Shown: one piece after another, positions 22,476 to 34,099 of the stretch | How positions within the stretch are numbered: the stretch's first letter is position 1 | How the letters are laid out: every line of letters starts with the position of its first letter | Assembly (NCBI RefSeq): GCF_001540865.1 | Contig: NC_033641.1 | Coordinates: 7,515,473 to 7,579,472, forward strand | DNA: 64,000 nucleotides | DNA from: Ananas comosus | Taxonomy: Eukaryota; Streptophyta; Magnoliopsida; Poales; Bromeliaceae | Direction: 5' to 3' | Translations under genes and position numbers: made by a program | Notes under the pieces: generated by a model | What the model was told of the DNA's origin: nothing | The model's input: the letters and a program-made list of their open reading frames with translations, nothing else | Database searches by the model: none

Positions 22476-22959
22476 AAACCGTAATAAAATCTAACATATT
22501 ATTATATTATAGTTCGAATTGAAGCTGAAGGCTTAAGGGTTTATTTTATTCAATAGATTAAGCAGCAAATATAGTATAATTATACGACTGAAAAAGGAAG
22601 AGGGTTTTAAACTTTTAATTATATAAGACAATATTCAAATATTTAATCAATCTTTAAAAGAAAAAAAAAAAAGACATTCTAAAATTAATGGTATGTAATT
22701 AAGAAAATTTGCCATGATAATATGCCCTCACAGCTGTATCTATTTTAAGTCTACTTTTGAAGCTAATAGTGTTTGTGAATGGAATCCTTTTTTTTGTATT
22801 TCAAAAGGAGAGATGTAATCGGCTGAATAAAAATAATATAAAATAAATGGTATATAGTAGACTTCCAACAGCTTCACAGCATGTTTCTCTCTCTCTCTCT
22901 CTCTCTCTCATGTACAAACATGTGTTAAGTATAAAAATATTTAAATATCATTATCTAAT

Positions 22960-23290
22960 ATAGTATCAGAGTAGAAGGTCATGAGTTCGAGTCACTCCAA
23001 TCTCTTGGCATTATTAACTTCTTCCTATTAAATTCAAGTTCATGTCATGCGCCTACAAAAAGTCTCAAGTCCAGACATAAGGAAAAGTGTTAAATACAGT
23101 TCTTTATCAGCTTAAATTTTTAGAGAACAATGTTTATTTAACAACAGGTAATATTAAAATTATTATTAGAAAACAGAAGGATCATAACATGTGGTGTTAA
23201 AATTATTATTAAAAATCAAAAGGATCATGTGCCTCTCTGTCTCTCTCTCATGCACAAACATGTGATATTAAAATGATTATTCGATAGGAG
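22960..23290 (+). repeat. Dispersed repeat R3 and a short tandem array
   Basis: Positions 22960-23095 contain AGTATCAGAGTAGAAGG and GAGTTCGAGTCACT, a tRNA- or primer-site-like start, then AAAGTCTCAAGTCCAGAC. The last part recurs at 34675-34745. At 23140-23290 a unit with ATATTAAAATTATTATT and GAAAGGATCATG-like text repeats about three times. Confidence 0.4.
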
Positions 23291-23351
23291 AAAAAAAAGC
23301 CATCATGTGCTCAGCATGTGAGTCCCCAAAACTATGTGAAGAAACACTTTA

Positions 23352-23703
23352 GGGATAACTTCAAAACCCCCGTGGTTTCGCATTTTCTCACTTTAGTATC
23401 CTATGATTTAAAGTGTATCAATTTGCCCCCCTGTTGTTTCGTTTTTCTCTTTTTTTTATCAATTTTATTATTTTTTTTTCTTAAATCAGTGATAAAATTA
23501 AAATTAAAAGATACTAAAGTAAATATTCGATAAATGTAGATGAATATATGATGTTTTTTGTATATAATTTAACGAAATATTAGGAGAAAAGTTATAGAAA
23601 AGATAAAAACAAAGCCACATGGGGGCAAATTGATACACTTTAAACCACAGAATACTAAAGCGAGAAAGTTGGAAACCACATGAGGGGTTTTTGAAGTTTT
23701 CCC
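23352..23703. mobile_element. 352-bp MULE-type MITE with perfect 9-bp target duplication
   Basis: Ends GGGATAACTTCAAAAACCCC-like and GGGGTTTTTGAAGTTTTCCC are inverted. The 9-bp duplication AACACTTTA is at 23343-23351 and 23704-23712. Long arms (about 120 bp, including AAAGTGTATCAATTTGCCCC) surround an AT-rich core. Nine-base duplications are typical of Mutator-like elements. There is no coding frame. Confidence 0.9.
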
Positions 23704-24282
23704 AACACTTTATTTGCACCATCAAAGTATCTTGTCTTTTTTTTTGTCATGTAATTCTAGCCTTGGTTTCCGCTATTAGAAAATCTTAATTTCAAATGTG
23801 TGAGAAAGTATTAAATATAGGATGATGACTAAAATGATCTAAATGCTGTTCTCATACGATTTCAGCTCTCTGGGCCCATCTGATATTGTGACTCATCTAA
23901 TATTAGCAGGCGAAATCGGAATTGAGGCGAAAGCATTTAGAGATATATATACCGCTCTGTTTTCCTACACGAGCGAAGAAAATTTATTATAACCGGCTCA
24001 TTGCGCGATATGGAACCTTAATAATATGCACGGAAATAAAAAGAATATTTTTTATCATTTTTTCTTACCACATATAATATAATCTTTTCATAATCCTAAA
24101 CAGAGCCTTAGAGATAATTAGTTGTTTTACACTTCTACTTAAGTGTTTTGCAAATAGAGAAGACTAAAATTTGTTGGAATAGAAAGCCAAAAATTGTTAA
24201 ATTCTAAAAGTGAACATTATAATTTGATGTTTTTATTTCTACCAAAGAAAAAATAAGTTGCTGTTGAAGGAACTTTATGAAG

Positions 24283-24604
24283 GAACAAGCGGAGAGGTTA
24301 CCGAGTACACTTCAATTTCTCGCGGCACACGAATATAGCTAAAAACTAGAATTTTCTAGAAAAAACTTGACGTGAACGATCAAGAAAACAACCACAGAAA
24401 TAATAAAGAAATAAAAAGAATGAGAACACAAAAATTTACGTGGTTCAGCAAAAGTGTATCGACCTACATCAATGGGCAAGACCTCCCGAATGCTTTTTTT
24501 GATTAATCTACCGTACAAAATAAAAAAAAATAGATTAGCTACAAGAAATCTGTCTCTCTTCTCAAGGGATCTCCCACATTTTCTCTCTCAACTAGGGTTT
24601 TATA
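24283..24604 (-). mobile_element. Probable copia LTR fragment (minus strand)
   Basis: It contains AAATTTACGTGGTTCAGC and CGACCTACATCAATGGGC, the reverse of the CATCCACAAG/ACGTAAAT-type region near the 3' end of many plant copia LTRs. A similar forward motif is at 43240-43290. Ends are not clear. Confidence 0.4.
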
Positions 24605-24619
24605 GTGAAGCTCTAAAGC

Positions 24620-24763
24620 ATTTTGTTTTTGAAGAGAACAATAGCATACTACACGCGTCGTATATCTTTTTTAAAATAAATTTTAGCTAGAAATATGAAT
24701 CAATTAGGATTCGAACTTGCAACATTGGATACCAACCATCAAATTTTTTACCACTTGCGCTGA
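24620..24763 (-). mobile_element. tRNA-derived SINE, copy 3
   Basis: On the minus strand it shows GCAAGTGGTAAAAAATTTGA, a well-kept B box (GTTCGAATCC) and the family's TGTAGTATGCTA segment. The exact 14-bp duplication TGAAGCTCTAAAGC lies at 24606-24619 and 24764-24777. The poly-A tail has decayed. Confidence 0.85.
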
Positions 24764-24927
24764 TGAAGCTCTAAAGCGTTAAAATAGGAATTATAAGGTT
24801 TAGAGCGCCGCTTCGGTATTTTAATTTTTCTTAAAAGCTGTTCGTTTGTTGTCATTGGCCAGCTTAAATTTATTGCAATGCTCGAAATGACCTGCTGTAG
24901 CACGTATTGTCTTGGTCGGTACCGGTT

Positions 24928-25485
24928 GCCAGAGTTGAGCTGGAATGCTATCAGTAATAAACGGACTTCATTACGATCCATTTGTTTTTGATGATGGAGT
25001 CTCCAAATCGACGATCGGCACCGTTGAACATAATTTATACTACTTGAAGTATCTAGAAGCCAAATTTCAAATCTTTTCGATATTATTGACTTAATGATTA
25101 AAGGATTTCAAAATTTGTAATTTTAATGGTCAATATGAGGCTTTTTCTTGTTTAACGGCATAAATATATCCAAATCAATTGAAATTTGGTTAGAAAATTT
25201 TTTAAACTATTTAAAATAAGATCTATACTCTTGATCTTGATTACAAGATTCATTTCATTACTTTTTAAAGGATATTTATTTTCAGCCATTTATTTTTGTG
25301 TCCGCTCAATGGACAAGAGAACAATATCGAAGAAGTATCAAAAATTTGGTTTCCAGATGCTTCAAGTGGTATAGATCATATTCAACGGTACCGATTGTCG
25401 ATTGGAGGGTTTATCATCGAAAACAAATAGGTGGCAATAAAGCTCGTTTGCTACTAATAGCATTCTAGCTCAACTCTACTCATAA
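24928..25485. mobile_element. Large foldback element (about 560 bp)
   Basis: The left arm has AGTTGAGCTGGAATGCTATC, CATTTGTTTTTGATGATGG, CGACGATCGGCACCGTTG and CTTGAAGTATCTAGAAGCC. The right arm has the reverse complements in mirror order (CTTCAAGTGGTATAGATC, CAACGGTACCGATTGTCG, ATCATCGAAAACAAATAGG, AGCATTCTAGCTCAACT). Arms are about 200 bp. The target duplication is not determined. Confidence 0.7.
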
Positions 25486-25671
25486 TATGGTCATGTGCCT
25501 AGCAACACTCATTTTTAAAGGTTAATAGCACCGTTGGTTTCCAACTTTTTACCCATTTTTATACCTGGGTCGCTAACCTTTATATCTTATTATAGTTTGG
25601 TCTCAACCATTCAAAATTCTGTTAATTTTGACAAAATAGGCTATGTCACCTTCAGAAGAGATTAGCTTAAT

Positions 25672-26164
25672 AGCGACACTTTTAAATGTACCTACATGTC
25701 AAAAAATTGCTGCTAGCTAAAATTACCGACACTTTTAAAAAGTGTTACTATATGTGGGATCGTTAGGTATATAGTGACAGATAAAGAATGTCGCTATAAC
25801 CTAAAAGAGTGCTGCTAATTTACCAACACTTATTTAAGTATTTAGCAATCGCCGAAACTCTATCTCGTTGGCTGCGGTGGCGGAGCAGGACGACAGTAAA
25901 GGCTCTTCGTCTAGAATTTCAGTGGATTGAGTGAAGAGAGAAGAAAAGATGGTAATTGATTTTTCTTTTTTTTTTTTTTTTCTGTTTGTAATCGGGCCAA
26001 ATGGACTGGATGTGGTGGGTTGAGTAGAGTAATCTTTTATTTTTGGTTGGATTGGGCTTTATATTTAGGCATTAGTAGATGTGTTTTTAAGTTTTAGCAT
26101 AAATGAGACACTTACTCAAAAGTGTCCCAAACATGTGTTCCTATAATCTAATTCTGTTGTAGTG
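25672..26164 (+). mobile_element. CACTA-type element remnant
   Basis: The right end TCTAATTCTGTTGTAGTG at 26164 is the inverted form of the CACTACAACAGAA terminus of En/Spm-CACTA elements. Upstream there are repeated GACACTTTTAA / AAAGTGT subterminal motifs in both orientations. The left CACTA end was not found and no transposase is encoded. Confidence 0.5.
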
Positions 26165-26937
26165 ATAGTCCAATAGACCCTAGTCAGTTTGGCATCGACT
26201 TTTTTAAACGTTGAATGCTCTAAAAGAGGCAGTATGTGTAGTGTGCGAGGTCATGTAATTGAACGCACTGAGAACAATATGATAATGGTGAGACTAGGCT
26301 CAATGCGACGTACACACATATGGCAGAAGAGGTTAGGGATCAAATTTTTTTTAAAAATAAGGATAAAAAACTGCAGGCAATAATAATGTAATTAATTGGA
26401 CATGTAATTAGAGATCTTGGTCCCAAAAAACAAAAAAAAAAAAAAAAAAAAAAAGAAGAAGAAGAAGAAGAAGAAGAAGAAGAAGAAGAAATGATTGAGT
26501 GTCAAGATAAAAATCAGATAAAGATTGGGGACCGATGGTACTATTAACTGATTTTCAAATCTAGATCCAAACTTTTAATTATGTAGGGCCAGACCACCAA
26601 ACTTTTAATTACGTACTTAATGTCAGACCGCCAACCATTTCGAAAGTACTACGTACGTAAGAGGCATGCAACCAACAACAATAATTGTCTGGAAAGCAAG
26701 CAGCTAAATTAGGACCAGTACTGAAAAGGATGCCATATATGATATATTTCTAATCAATTTTATAAGATGTAATAAAAAAAAAAAAAATTAATTAAGAACA
26801 GTATGGTAATTTTAAATTACACTGAAATTTTTGCTCTTATACTTTTGTATAATATATAGAGACTTTTAATCGAATGTTGTTATTCTCAGAATAATAGAGA
26901 CCGAAAAGACTCTCGTTATAAACGTGATACTAATTAA
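26165..26937. repeat. Gene-free stretch with poly-A and (GAA)n
   Basis: A homopolymer A run followed by (GAA)n at 26455-26490 is the only clear feature. The frame at 26189-26383 has no recognisable product. Confidence 0.5.
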
Positions 26938-27303
26938 GGCTTTGTTTGGCTCAGAGTTAAGTAAGAACTAGTTATTTCAGAAATAGATATAAATTCATAG
27001 TTAAGCCTCGAATAGACTAATTTTGCGTTTGGATGAAAATTAAGTTGTTATCAGGAATAAGGAAAACAGTGTTTGGATAGATAAGATAGAATTAATAAAA
27101 ATAATAATAGATAGTTATAAATAGAAAATAATGATATTGCTCTTATATTTGAATTTAAATTTTTAAATTTTATATTTAAAATTTAAATATATAACTTTAA
27201 AAATTACAAATTTTAAAATAAAATTTAAATTTCTAAATCTCAAATTGAAAAATTTAAAGTTGTAAATTTTAAATTTAAGATTAATTTAAATTTAAAAATA
27301 TCA
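26938..27303. other. AT-rich MITE-like DNA, left of the solo LTR
   Basis: It begins GGCTTTGTTTGGCTCAG after TAA and turns into AAATTTAAATTT-rich sequence that resumes in the same style at 30012. This suggests the solo LTR inserted into an older AT-rich MITE. The two outer ends are not convincingly inverted. Confidence 0.35.
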
Positions 27304-30011
27304 TGTAGTGTTTCGGAGATTTGGATAGGATTGACTACAGTATTAGTGACTGGTCAGCACATTTGGAGAGTGTCGAACTGAGTCGGAGTTGTTTCTGCAC
27401 AAAATGGATGCAGAAATGGACTTGGCGCACTCAAATAAGCAAAACTTATAAAGTTTTGCCAGTTTCGGGTGCCCAGAACTGAGTTTGGGTCGCCCAAAAC
27501 CGAGTGCTGAAATTAATTGAAACTAGAAGCCAATTCGGATCCAAGGTTCCGGGCGCTCAGAAGTGGGTCCGAAAGTTTACTTTGGAAATATCGTTCTCAT
27601 TGACACATGTTGTGGTAGGTGAGTTCCGTCGGACCACGTTATGGGCACAGCAGACCACAGGCGGAGGAACCGAAGTGGGAGCTTTGTGTAGCCTGGAGGA
27701 TTCGGATGTCCAGAACATAGTTTCGGACGCCCGAAGGTTTCCGTTTCTGCAGAAACAGTAGGGTTATATTTTCTGTTCCTAGGGCCTATCTTATCTTTTC
27801 AACTCCCTATAAATACTTGTGTTCGACCACCTGAGAAGCCTTTTCACTCTCCTTCACAAAGAAGCCCTGATCTTGCACATTAACCCTCCAACTCTCCAAA
27901 TTTACCCAATTTCACCTTGAGGATTGCTGTTCCAGCAGAATTCCATCAGCGACCTTCGGCGTTTTGACTCGTGTGCGACGTAGGAAGCTCCGTTTGCCAT
28001 GAAATTTAGTTTGTCGGTTAGTAGACTTCCTGAAGATTTCGTGAAGCCCATTTTGACAGCATTTAATTGAGGTTAGCTCGGTCAATTTGGCGTTTTTCAG
28101 TACTGCTGGTATTTTTTGAGCTGAAATTGGGATTTCTTGTGTTTTCTTGGATCAAACCTGGGAGCAAGTTGAATTTTGGACCAGAGGGTGATACTCCATC
28201 ATAGTTCACAGGTTTTGGAACCTTACTTCACCAGATTTGAAAATTGGAAGGTAAAATTGACATTGAGATTGAGGCTAATTTAAGCTTAAGTGCTGAATTT
28301 TGAATTATTGATAGAGTTTTGGTGATTTTTGTGTAGATTCTTAGAGAGCTTGTTGCTCGATTGTTGCTGGTCTTGGCAGGGTTCTCCGGCGACCCCTCAC
28401 TGTCATGGATTAGCGCTAAAGGTGGGCTAAATGTGATGCTTACCGGATTCAGCGGATTTCCTTCTAAGTTAAAATTGTTAGCATGTATTGTTAGTTTTTA
28501 GATTATGTTAAGTAGCTCAAACTAGCGATTTGCATGCTTTGGAATCTGAATTTGGAGCTTTAAATGTTAGTTAAAATATACATGTTGAATTTGGAATTGA
28601 CTTAGGAGAAAACTAGCGATTTTACACCGTCATTTGTTAAGACTATCAGATTTAGCTCTAGGAACCGTAATTTGTTGGTATCGCCGCAGTTTGTGGGCGG
28701 TGGATATCCAGATTAGTGTAGAATGTATTTACGCTCGTGCAGGGATGCCGACCTCAAGTAATCTTCAACTGTAGGTTCTGCACTGTCATTTCTAAAAACT
28801 ATTAGATAGCTCCTTAAGCTGTTGCGTTTCGTATCCACGCTGTTAGTGTGCATTTGATACTCAGATCGCTTCTGAAGCTATTGCGTCTCGTATCCACGCT
28901 ATTAGTGCGCATTTGATATTTGGATAGCTTTTGAAGCTGTTGCGATTCGTATCCACGCTGTTAATGCGCATTTGATATGCGGATAGCTTAGGAGCTGTAG
29001 TTTGTTTGTATCGCCGCAGTTTGTTGGCGGTGGATACACAAGATATTGTAGAATGCATTTACACTCATGCTGAGATGCCGAACTTATTTTTACAGTAGTG
29101 TTTAGACTGTTCTGGACTGTCGGGTGCCGTTGAGGTTGACGTTGGACCCAGATTACTGTATTTGCATCAAATTGTGCCGAAAGCACATGAGTTGGGTTGT
29201 TAGACCCTATTTACTTTGACTATAGCCTGTGAGAGCCTGATTGAGCTCGACAGAAATACGCTTGCATACTCGGTTGGGTAGCGCCCACGAGTGCCACTCC
29301 GGAGTCGGGCTTTGTGCGTTTGCGTTAGTGTCCTTGTGTCCTGGTTTGACTTGCTCTCCACGGATAGCCTAGCGTGGATGTAACTGTGTAGCTTCGACAG
29401 GCGGGACGGGTGTATTCACAGTCCCTAGTGAGATTGGGTCAGAGACTGCTTTATTCTACAGATAATTAGTATTCGATTATGATAGTATAGTGGCATGTAA
29501 CTATAGATTGTTTCCAGTTCATTTACTATCATTGAGTATACATCTGTAGACTTAGTGGGTGAGCCGTTGAGGTCGGTAGTGGTACCCACTGAGGACTACT
29601 TCTTTTTGCAGTAGTTCTCACGCCCAGTTGTGGATATTTGCAGAGCTTTCGATTGCAGCTGCTGCTACTGCTGATACTGATCGTGGAAAGAGTGTTGCGA
29701 GTTAGAGTCATTCCCGACGAGTTACAGAGCTAGAGGAGGACCAGCTACAGGTAGTTGTAGTTATTTGGTTCTTATGCATACTGATGGTTGTATCTCGCTG
29801 GAGCGAGTGTTTTTGTATACCAGGATTTTAGGTATGTATCGTGAACCATTGTTATTTTATATGTTTTTATTTTAGCAGCTCTATACTACTGGTTGTAGTG
29901 TTATATGATTACAGATACAGGTACAGCTTCGCTTCGTATACAGCAGAAATTTTTATATATACGGCATGTCTGTTAGCGTGTTCGAAAAAACGAGTAATCC
30001 GGGACATGACA
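27304..30011 (+). mobile_element. 2.7-kb solo LTR of family LTR-A
   Basis: It starts TGTAGTGTTTCGG, ends GGGACATGACA and is flanked by the 5-bp duplication TATCA (27299-27303 and 30012-30016). A TATA-like CCCTATAAATAC near 27807 lies ahead of a leader-like region. No internal domain follows, so this is a solo LTR left by recombination. Homologous LTRs are at 149-811 (truncated) and 35153-36963 (minus). Its 28671-29085 part contains internal duplications. Open frames in it are not conserved between copies. Confidence 0.85.
28671..29085 (+). repeat. Internal duplication and 61-bp tandem repeats in the solo LTR
   Basis: A segment with TATCGCCGCAGTTTGT and GGCGGTGGATA occurs at 28671-28758 and again at 28997-29085. 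Between them a unit of about 61 bp (GTATCCACGCTGTTAGTG, GCGCATTTGATAT) repeats three times (28804-28988). The minus-strand copy at 35-37 kb has the outer segment once, so this is a local expansion. Confidence 0.8.
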
Positions 30012-30335
30012 TATCAAATATTAAATTTTAAATTTTAAAAATTAAAAATAATAATTTAAAATTTAAAATTATAAATATTAATTTAGATTACAAATTCTTA
30101 AAGTTAAAAAATTAAAAATATGAATTTATATTTAAAAATTAAATTGGGATGGGATTAACTAATCCCACCCCAATTTTAGAAAGGGTGGGGTTAACAAACC
30201 CCACTCCTAACGGGTTATCCCAGGATAACCCGTGAGGGGTGGGTTAACAAATCTCACCCCCATTTAATGCCGTTTAGTGATAAAGGGGGATAACTCCTTA
30301 TGCCTTTTTTATCCCCCAACCAAACGGTGTGGAAG
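30012..30335. other. AT-rich MITE-like DNA, right of the solo LTR
   Basis: AT-rich sequence, then GGGTTATCCCAGGATAACCC-type palindromes, ending near CCCCCAACCAAACGG. Probably the right part of a Harbinger-like MITE. Confidence 0.4.
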
Positions 30336-31560
30336 AGAGCTATGCCATTTGCACTAACAAAGTGATGTGAGAATTTCAATTCATGACAAGAGAAAGCGGA
30401 GAGTTTAGAACTATTTCTAATATCATTTTATTCAAAAGATTGATTTTATAGAATGCAACCTAGAAATATTTTAACATTACTGATATAGTGGAATAGAGTA
30501 CATGACTATTAATTAGTTCAAACACGCAAACCAATATATATATCTCATTAATTTACTAACATAAATATATTAATAACATTTACGAAATCCTTCATGGGTG
30601 ATCCAAAGCAAATTTCCCTTAATTCCTGGCTCAGAGTTACCATTCTGTGGTCCCTTGGATTTGGTTGAGCATCTGGCTGTCAGAAATGAGAGTGGAGGGG
30701 GGTCAATTCAGTCTGCCAGATTATCAGCTCCTCAGCATTTCCTTGGCCACCTACCCACCACTGCTCACATCCCTTAGCCAATATGCCTACCTTTCCAAAG
30801 TCAAGTCCAAATTTGTACCTTCCACTACAAAGGGACCATTTTGGTTGAAGTAATTGGAATTCCAAATGATGTCAAAAAGAATTATAATTTTCTAAAAACA
30901 GTTTCATTTTAGAAATATTTGAAGTCATCTTTCGTCCAAAAAAAAGAAAATCCAAAATATAGCTTATGGTAAGGGAATGAATGTTTTCTGCATCGCCGCG
31001 ATCAATGGCAGAACTACTGCTTTTACGCTCGTTAATTAATATGAATTTCGTTGAACCACAACCATACATTAATCCGAATACCTCCCTTAGTGTAATAGAA
31101 GTTTTTTTTTAAAAAAAAAGAGTTCATTATATGGGGGGTTCATAAGCTCATTTAGCACACCAAAATAGAAACTTCCAAAATTTTTTATATATTGCTTGTT
31201 CTAATATAATAGGAAAAAAAAATAATACAAACACATCCTAAACATTAGCATTTTTATAAACAAATGTTTGAACTTTTACTTTTAACAATTAGAGTACTCC
31301 TAGACTTTTATCAAATAGTTTAATAGACCTCTTTTCTCAATCAATTACGCAACCCTTCGGTTGCTTATGTCGCATATAATCTTATTAAGCTTTGAAACAC
31401 AAAGAAATCTTCTTACTTTTGTCTTTAATCTTAATTTTCAATTATCATTATTAGAAGAGAAAAAAAAAAGATAATTTTTTTGGTATTTTGAACTTATACA
31501 AAAAAACATTTGAGAGCCCAGGAAAGAATCAAATCTATATGTCAGTTAAAAGTCTTAAAA
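30336..31560. other. Gene-free stretch with an unexplained complex segment
   Basis: Positions 30596-30860 are less AT-rich and non-repetitive, with a 68-codon plus frame (30647-30853) and a 61-codon minus frame. Neither resembles a protein I know. It may be a gene or non-coding RNA fragment. The rest is plain AT-rich DNA. Confidence 0.35.
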
Positions 31561-31579
31561 AATTGAGACACTAACATGC

Positions 31580-31969
31580 TGAAACCTAGAATTATATATC
31601 AAACTATTTGAGTGGATACTCAGCAATACTTTTTGAGATAAGTAATAAGAACAAATTAGTAGTCACACTTCTATTATTAAGGGAATATTCCTATTGAAAA
31701 GATAGGTAATAAGAACAAATTAGTAGTTACATTTCTATTATTAAGGGAATATTAGTACAGGGTAACCTGCTTAACAATAGAAGTGTGACTACTAATTTGT
31801 TCTTATTACTTATCTCAAAAAGTATTGCTGAGTATCCACTCAAATAGTTTGATATATAATTCTAGGTTTCANGAATATTCCTATTGAAAAGATAGGTAAT
31901 AAGAACAAATTAGTAGTTACATTTCTATTATTAAGGGAATATTAGTACAGGGTAACCTGCTTAACAATA
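31580..31969. repeat. Inverted and direct duplication around a scaffold N (31872)
   Basis: Positions 31580-31681 recur inverted at 31771-31871, and 31683-31779 recur directly right after the N at 31873-31969. The direct copies look identical. This pattern is better explained by an assembly join than by biology. Confidence 0.8.
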
Positions 31970-31979
31970 TGAAAGGAAT

Positions 31980-32674
31980 AAAAGCACAATAAATGATCAC
32001 ATTTCAAATAAAACAAGAAAAAGAAGAGCAATCAGACTAAGCTGACTATCTATCTATAACCCTACATGAAGCCACAATAAATTTTACTACGTGGCATATT
32101 GTCCTTCATCCTCATAGCCCCACTTTAAATCAAACCACTCTTCTCTAAACCGAACCGCTCTTCTAGCACATCTGAACCGAACCAATGAACGGCCTCTCTC
32201 TGAATCTCGAACCGAACCACCGCCTATTTTAAAACTGAACCGCATATGTGAACCAAACCACTTCTCTCTCCTCTCTCACTTGCTTCTTTCTTGAACCGAA
32301 CCGCACTCTGTTAGCACTTGCACCGAACCGCTCACTCCATCTTTGAACTTTTGAACCGATCCAAAATAAATCGCTCTTTCTTTCTTCCCGGTTTTCATAC
32401 GGCACGGAGCGTTTCCTATCCCCTCTTTCTCTGCGTCGTTCCGCCTCCCCCATCCGTTGCCGCGTCGTTCCTCCTCCCTTATCGGTTGCAACGTTTCCTC
32501 TTCCCCCTCCCGTTGCTTCTTCTTTTCCCCCTCCGTTGCGTAGTTCCCTTTCCCCTCTATATTTTGCTTTTTGACCTTTAAAAATGTCTATTATAACTTT
32601 AAATTTTTTAATTTTAAATTCTAAAATTTTAAAATTACAAATTACAAATTACAAATTTTAATTTTAACATTTTC

Positions 32675-32710
<36 letters not shown>

Positions 32711-32820
32711 TTGGTAAAAAAAAAGTTGCTTACCGTCCGCCCCTCCATCTCTTCTCCTTTCAATTTATCTTTTTTCCCCAGCCGCCCCTATGCCTCCTAA
32801 TTCTTCTTATGTTCCGCATC
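31980..32820. other. Gene-free stretch with pyrimidine-rich segment and (AAT)n
   Basis: Positions 32130-32580 are rich in GAACCGAACC and C/T runs; frames on both strands look like low-complexity by-products. An (AAT)n microsatellite is at 32675-32709. Confidence 0.45.
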
Positions 32821-33423
32821 TAGGGATGCAAATGGGGGGATCTGGGGGTGGGAGCCCTGCCCCGCCTCCCGCCCCGAATCCGTGACGGGTTCAAAAATGC
32901 ATCCCATAACCTGCCCCGCCTCGTAACCCGCCTCCCGCCGGCGCCCCGAATCCACCCCACCAACTAATACTTTTTATAAAATTATAAAATTATTTGTATT
33001 TTGTAAAATGTAAATTAATAATTTTTAATAATATTATATATATAATTTAACAATATCAATTATAAAATTTAAAAATATCAATCACAATTCAAAACAAAAT
33101 TTAAAAGTTTCAAATACATTAGAAATGAGAGTACTAAACTTATTTGTATTTTAAACTTTTTTTGTAAATACATTATTTTTTAGGAATATTTTTTAAAAAT
33201 ATAAATAATTTTCGGGGTGGATTTGGGGCGGATCATGGCCGGACGGATTCGGAGCGGATTCGGGGCGGGTCAAAATTTCTCCCGTTCCTGCCCCGAATCC
33301 GTCTCGGATCGTAAAATTTATCCTGTTTCCTGCCCCGAATCCGTTTATTTTCTCCCATTTACTGCCCCCATCGGGGCGGATCGGGACGGGAGCTCCACCA
33401 ATCCGTATCCGTTTGCATCCCTA
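32821..33423. mobile_element. 603-bp hAT-type MITE
   Basis: Ends TAGGGATGCAAATGGG and CCGTTTGCATCCCTA are inverted. The flanks TCCGCATC (32813-32820) and TCCACATC (33424-33431) match in seven of eight bases, a hAT-length duplication. The GC-rich ends (CCCCGAATCCG) and AT-rich core mirror the element at 7142. Confidence 0.85.
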
Positions 33424-33575
33424 TCCACATCTCCACCTATTTTCCTCCTCTTAATCCTCTCCCTCTCCCTTTACCTCTCCCTCTACATTGCTCCTGCTAC
33501 TGTTGCTTTAGCTGGTTCTACTTTTATTTGTTTGTTATTCATAATTTTTTAAATTTTTCTTATATATTTAATATT

Positions 33576-34060
33576 TCATCTTTTGTTTAGCTTTTTTAAC
33601 AATCTCAAATATTTCTTCAAGTTATCTATACATTAAATTTTCTTCTCTTATAGTTATAGCTCTATCTTTCTTCTTTTTATGTTGGAAGTATAATATATTA
33701 TTATAAATATAGTAACGTAGATAATCGAATATTATAATTTAAAGAAAAGAAAGAAAAAATTNTCATCTTTTGTTTAGCTTTTTTAACAATCTCAAATATT
33801 TCTTCAAGTTATCTATACATTAAATTTTCTTCTCTTATAGTTATAGCTCTATCTTTCTTTTTTTTTTTTTTTTTTAATTAAATGAGAATTTAATTAGGGT
33901 GAGAGTAAAAGACTGACCTTCAATCTCCATCCAACCCCCCCTTCGCCTGCTCTATCTTTCTTTTTTTTTTTTTTTTTTGGTTCTCTATGTTGGAAGTATA
34001 ATATATTATTATAAATATAGTAACGTAGATAATTGAATATTATAATTTAAAGAAAAGAGA
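33576..34060 (+). repeat. Direct duplication around a scaffold N (33762), one copy with an insertion
   Basis: Copy 1 (33576-33761) and copy 2 (33763-34060) are nearly identical apart from a few substitutions and an extra block of about 105 bp in copy 2. They meet at a single N. Allelic contigs placed in tandem would explain this. Confidence 0.75.
33860..33948 (-). mobile_element. Short SINE-like insertion
   Basis: An 89-bp block with poly-T at its left is flanked by GCTCTATCTTTCTT (33846-33859 and 33949-33962); the paired copy upstream has this site once. The minus-strand reading (GGCGAAGG...GGATGGAGATTGAAGG, then poly-A) suggests a short retroposon. It differs from the tRNA-SINE family seen elsewhere. 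Confidence 0.55.
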
Positions 34061-34099
34061 AAAAAAAAATTTAGCACAAACACTAAAGTTAAATATCAA

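Noticed and set aside
22960..23095. A tRNA gene or full SINE
   Set aside because: A GTTCGAGTC-like B box is present, but there is no fold, tail or target duplication; it is listed only as a dispersed repeat.
23140..23290. Repeat-and-spacer pattern that could suggest a CRISPR array
   Set aside because: Only about three imperfect units in plant intergenic DNA; there is no regular spacing and no reason to expect CRISPR.
26938..30335. One complete MITE interrupted by the 27-kb solo LTR
   Set aside because: AT-rich parts on both sides look alike, but the outer ends are not convincing inverted repeats, so only MITE-like DNA is claimed.
32229..32581. Coding frames in the pyrimidine-rich segment
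   Set aside because: Both strands are open because of C/T-rich low complexity; there are no protein-like features.
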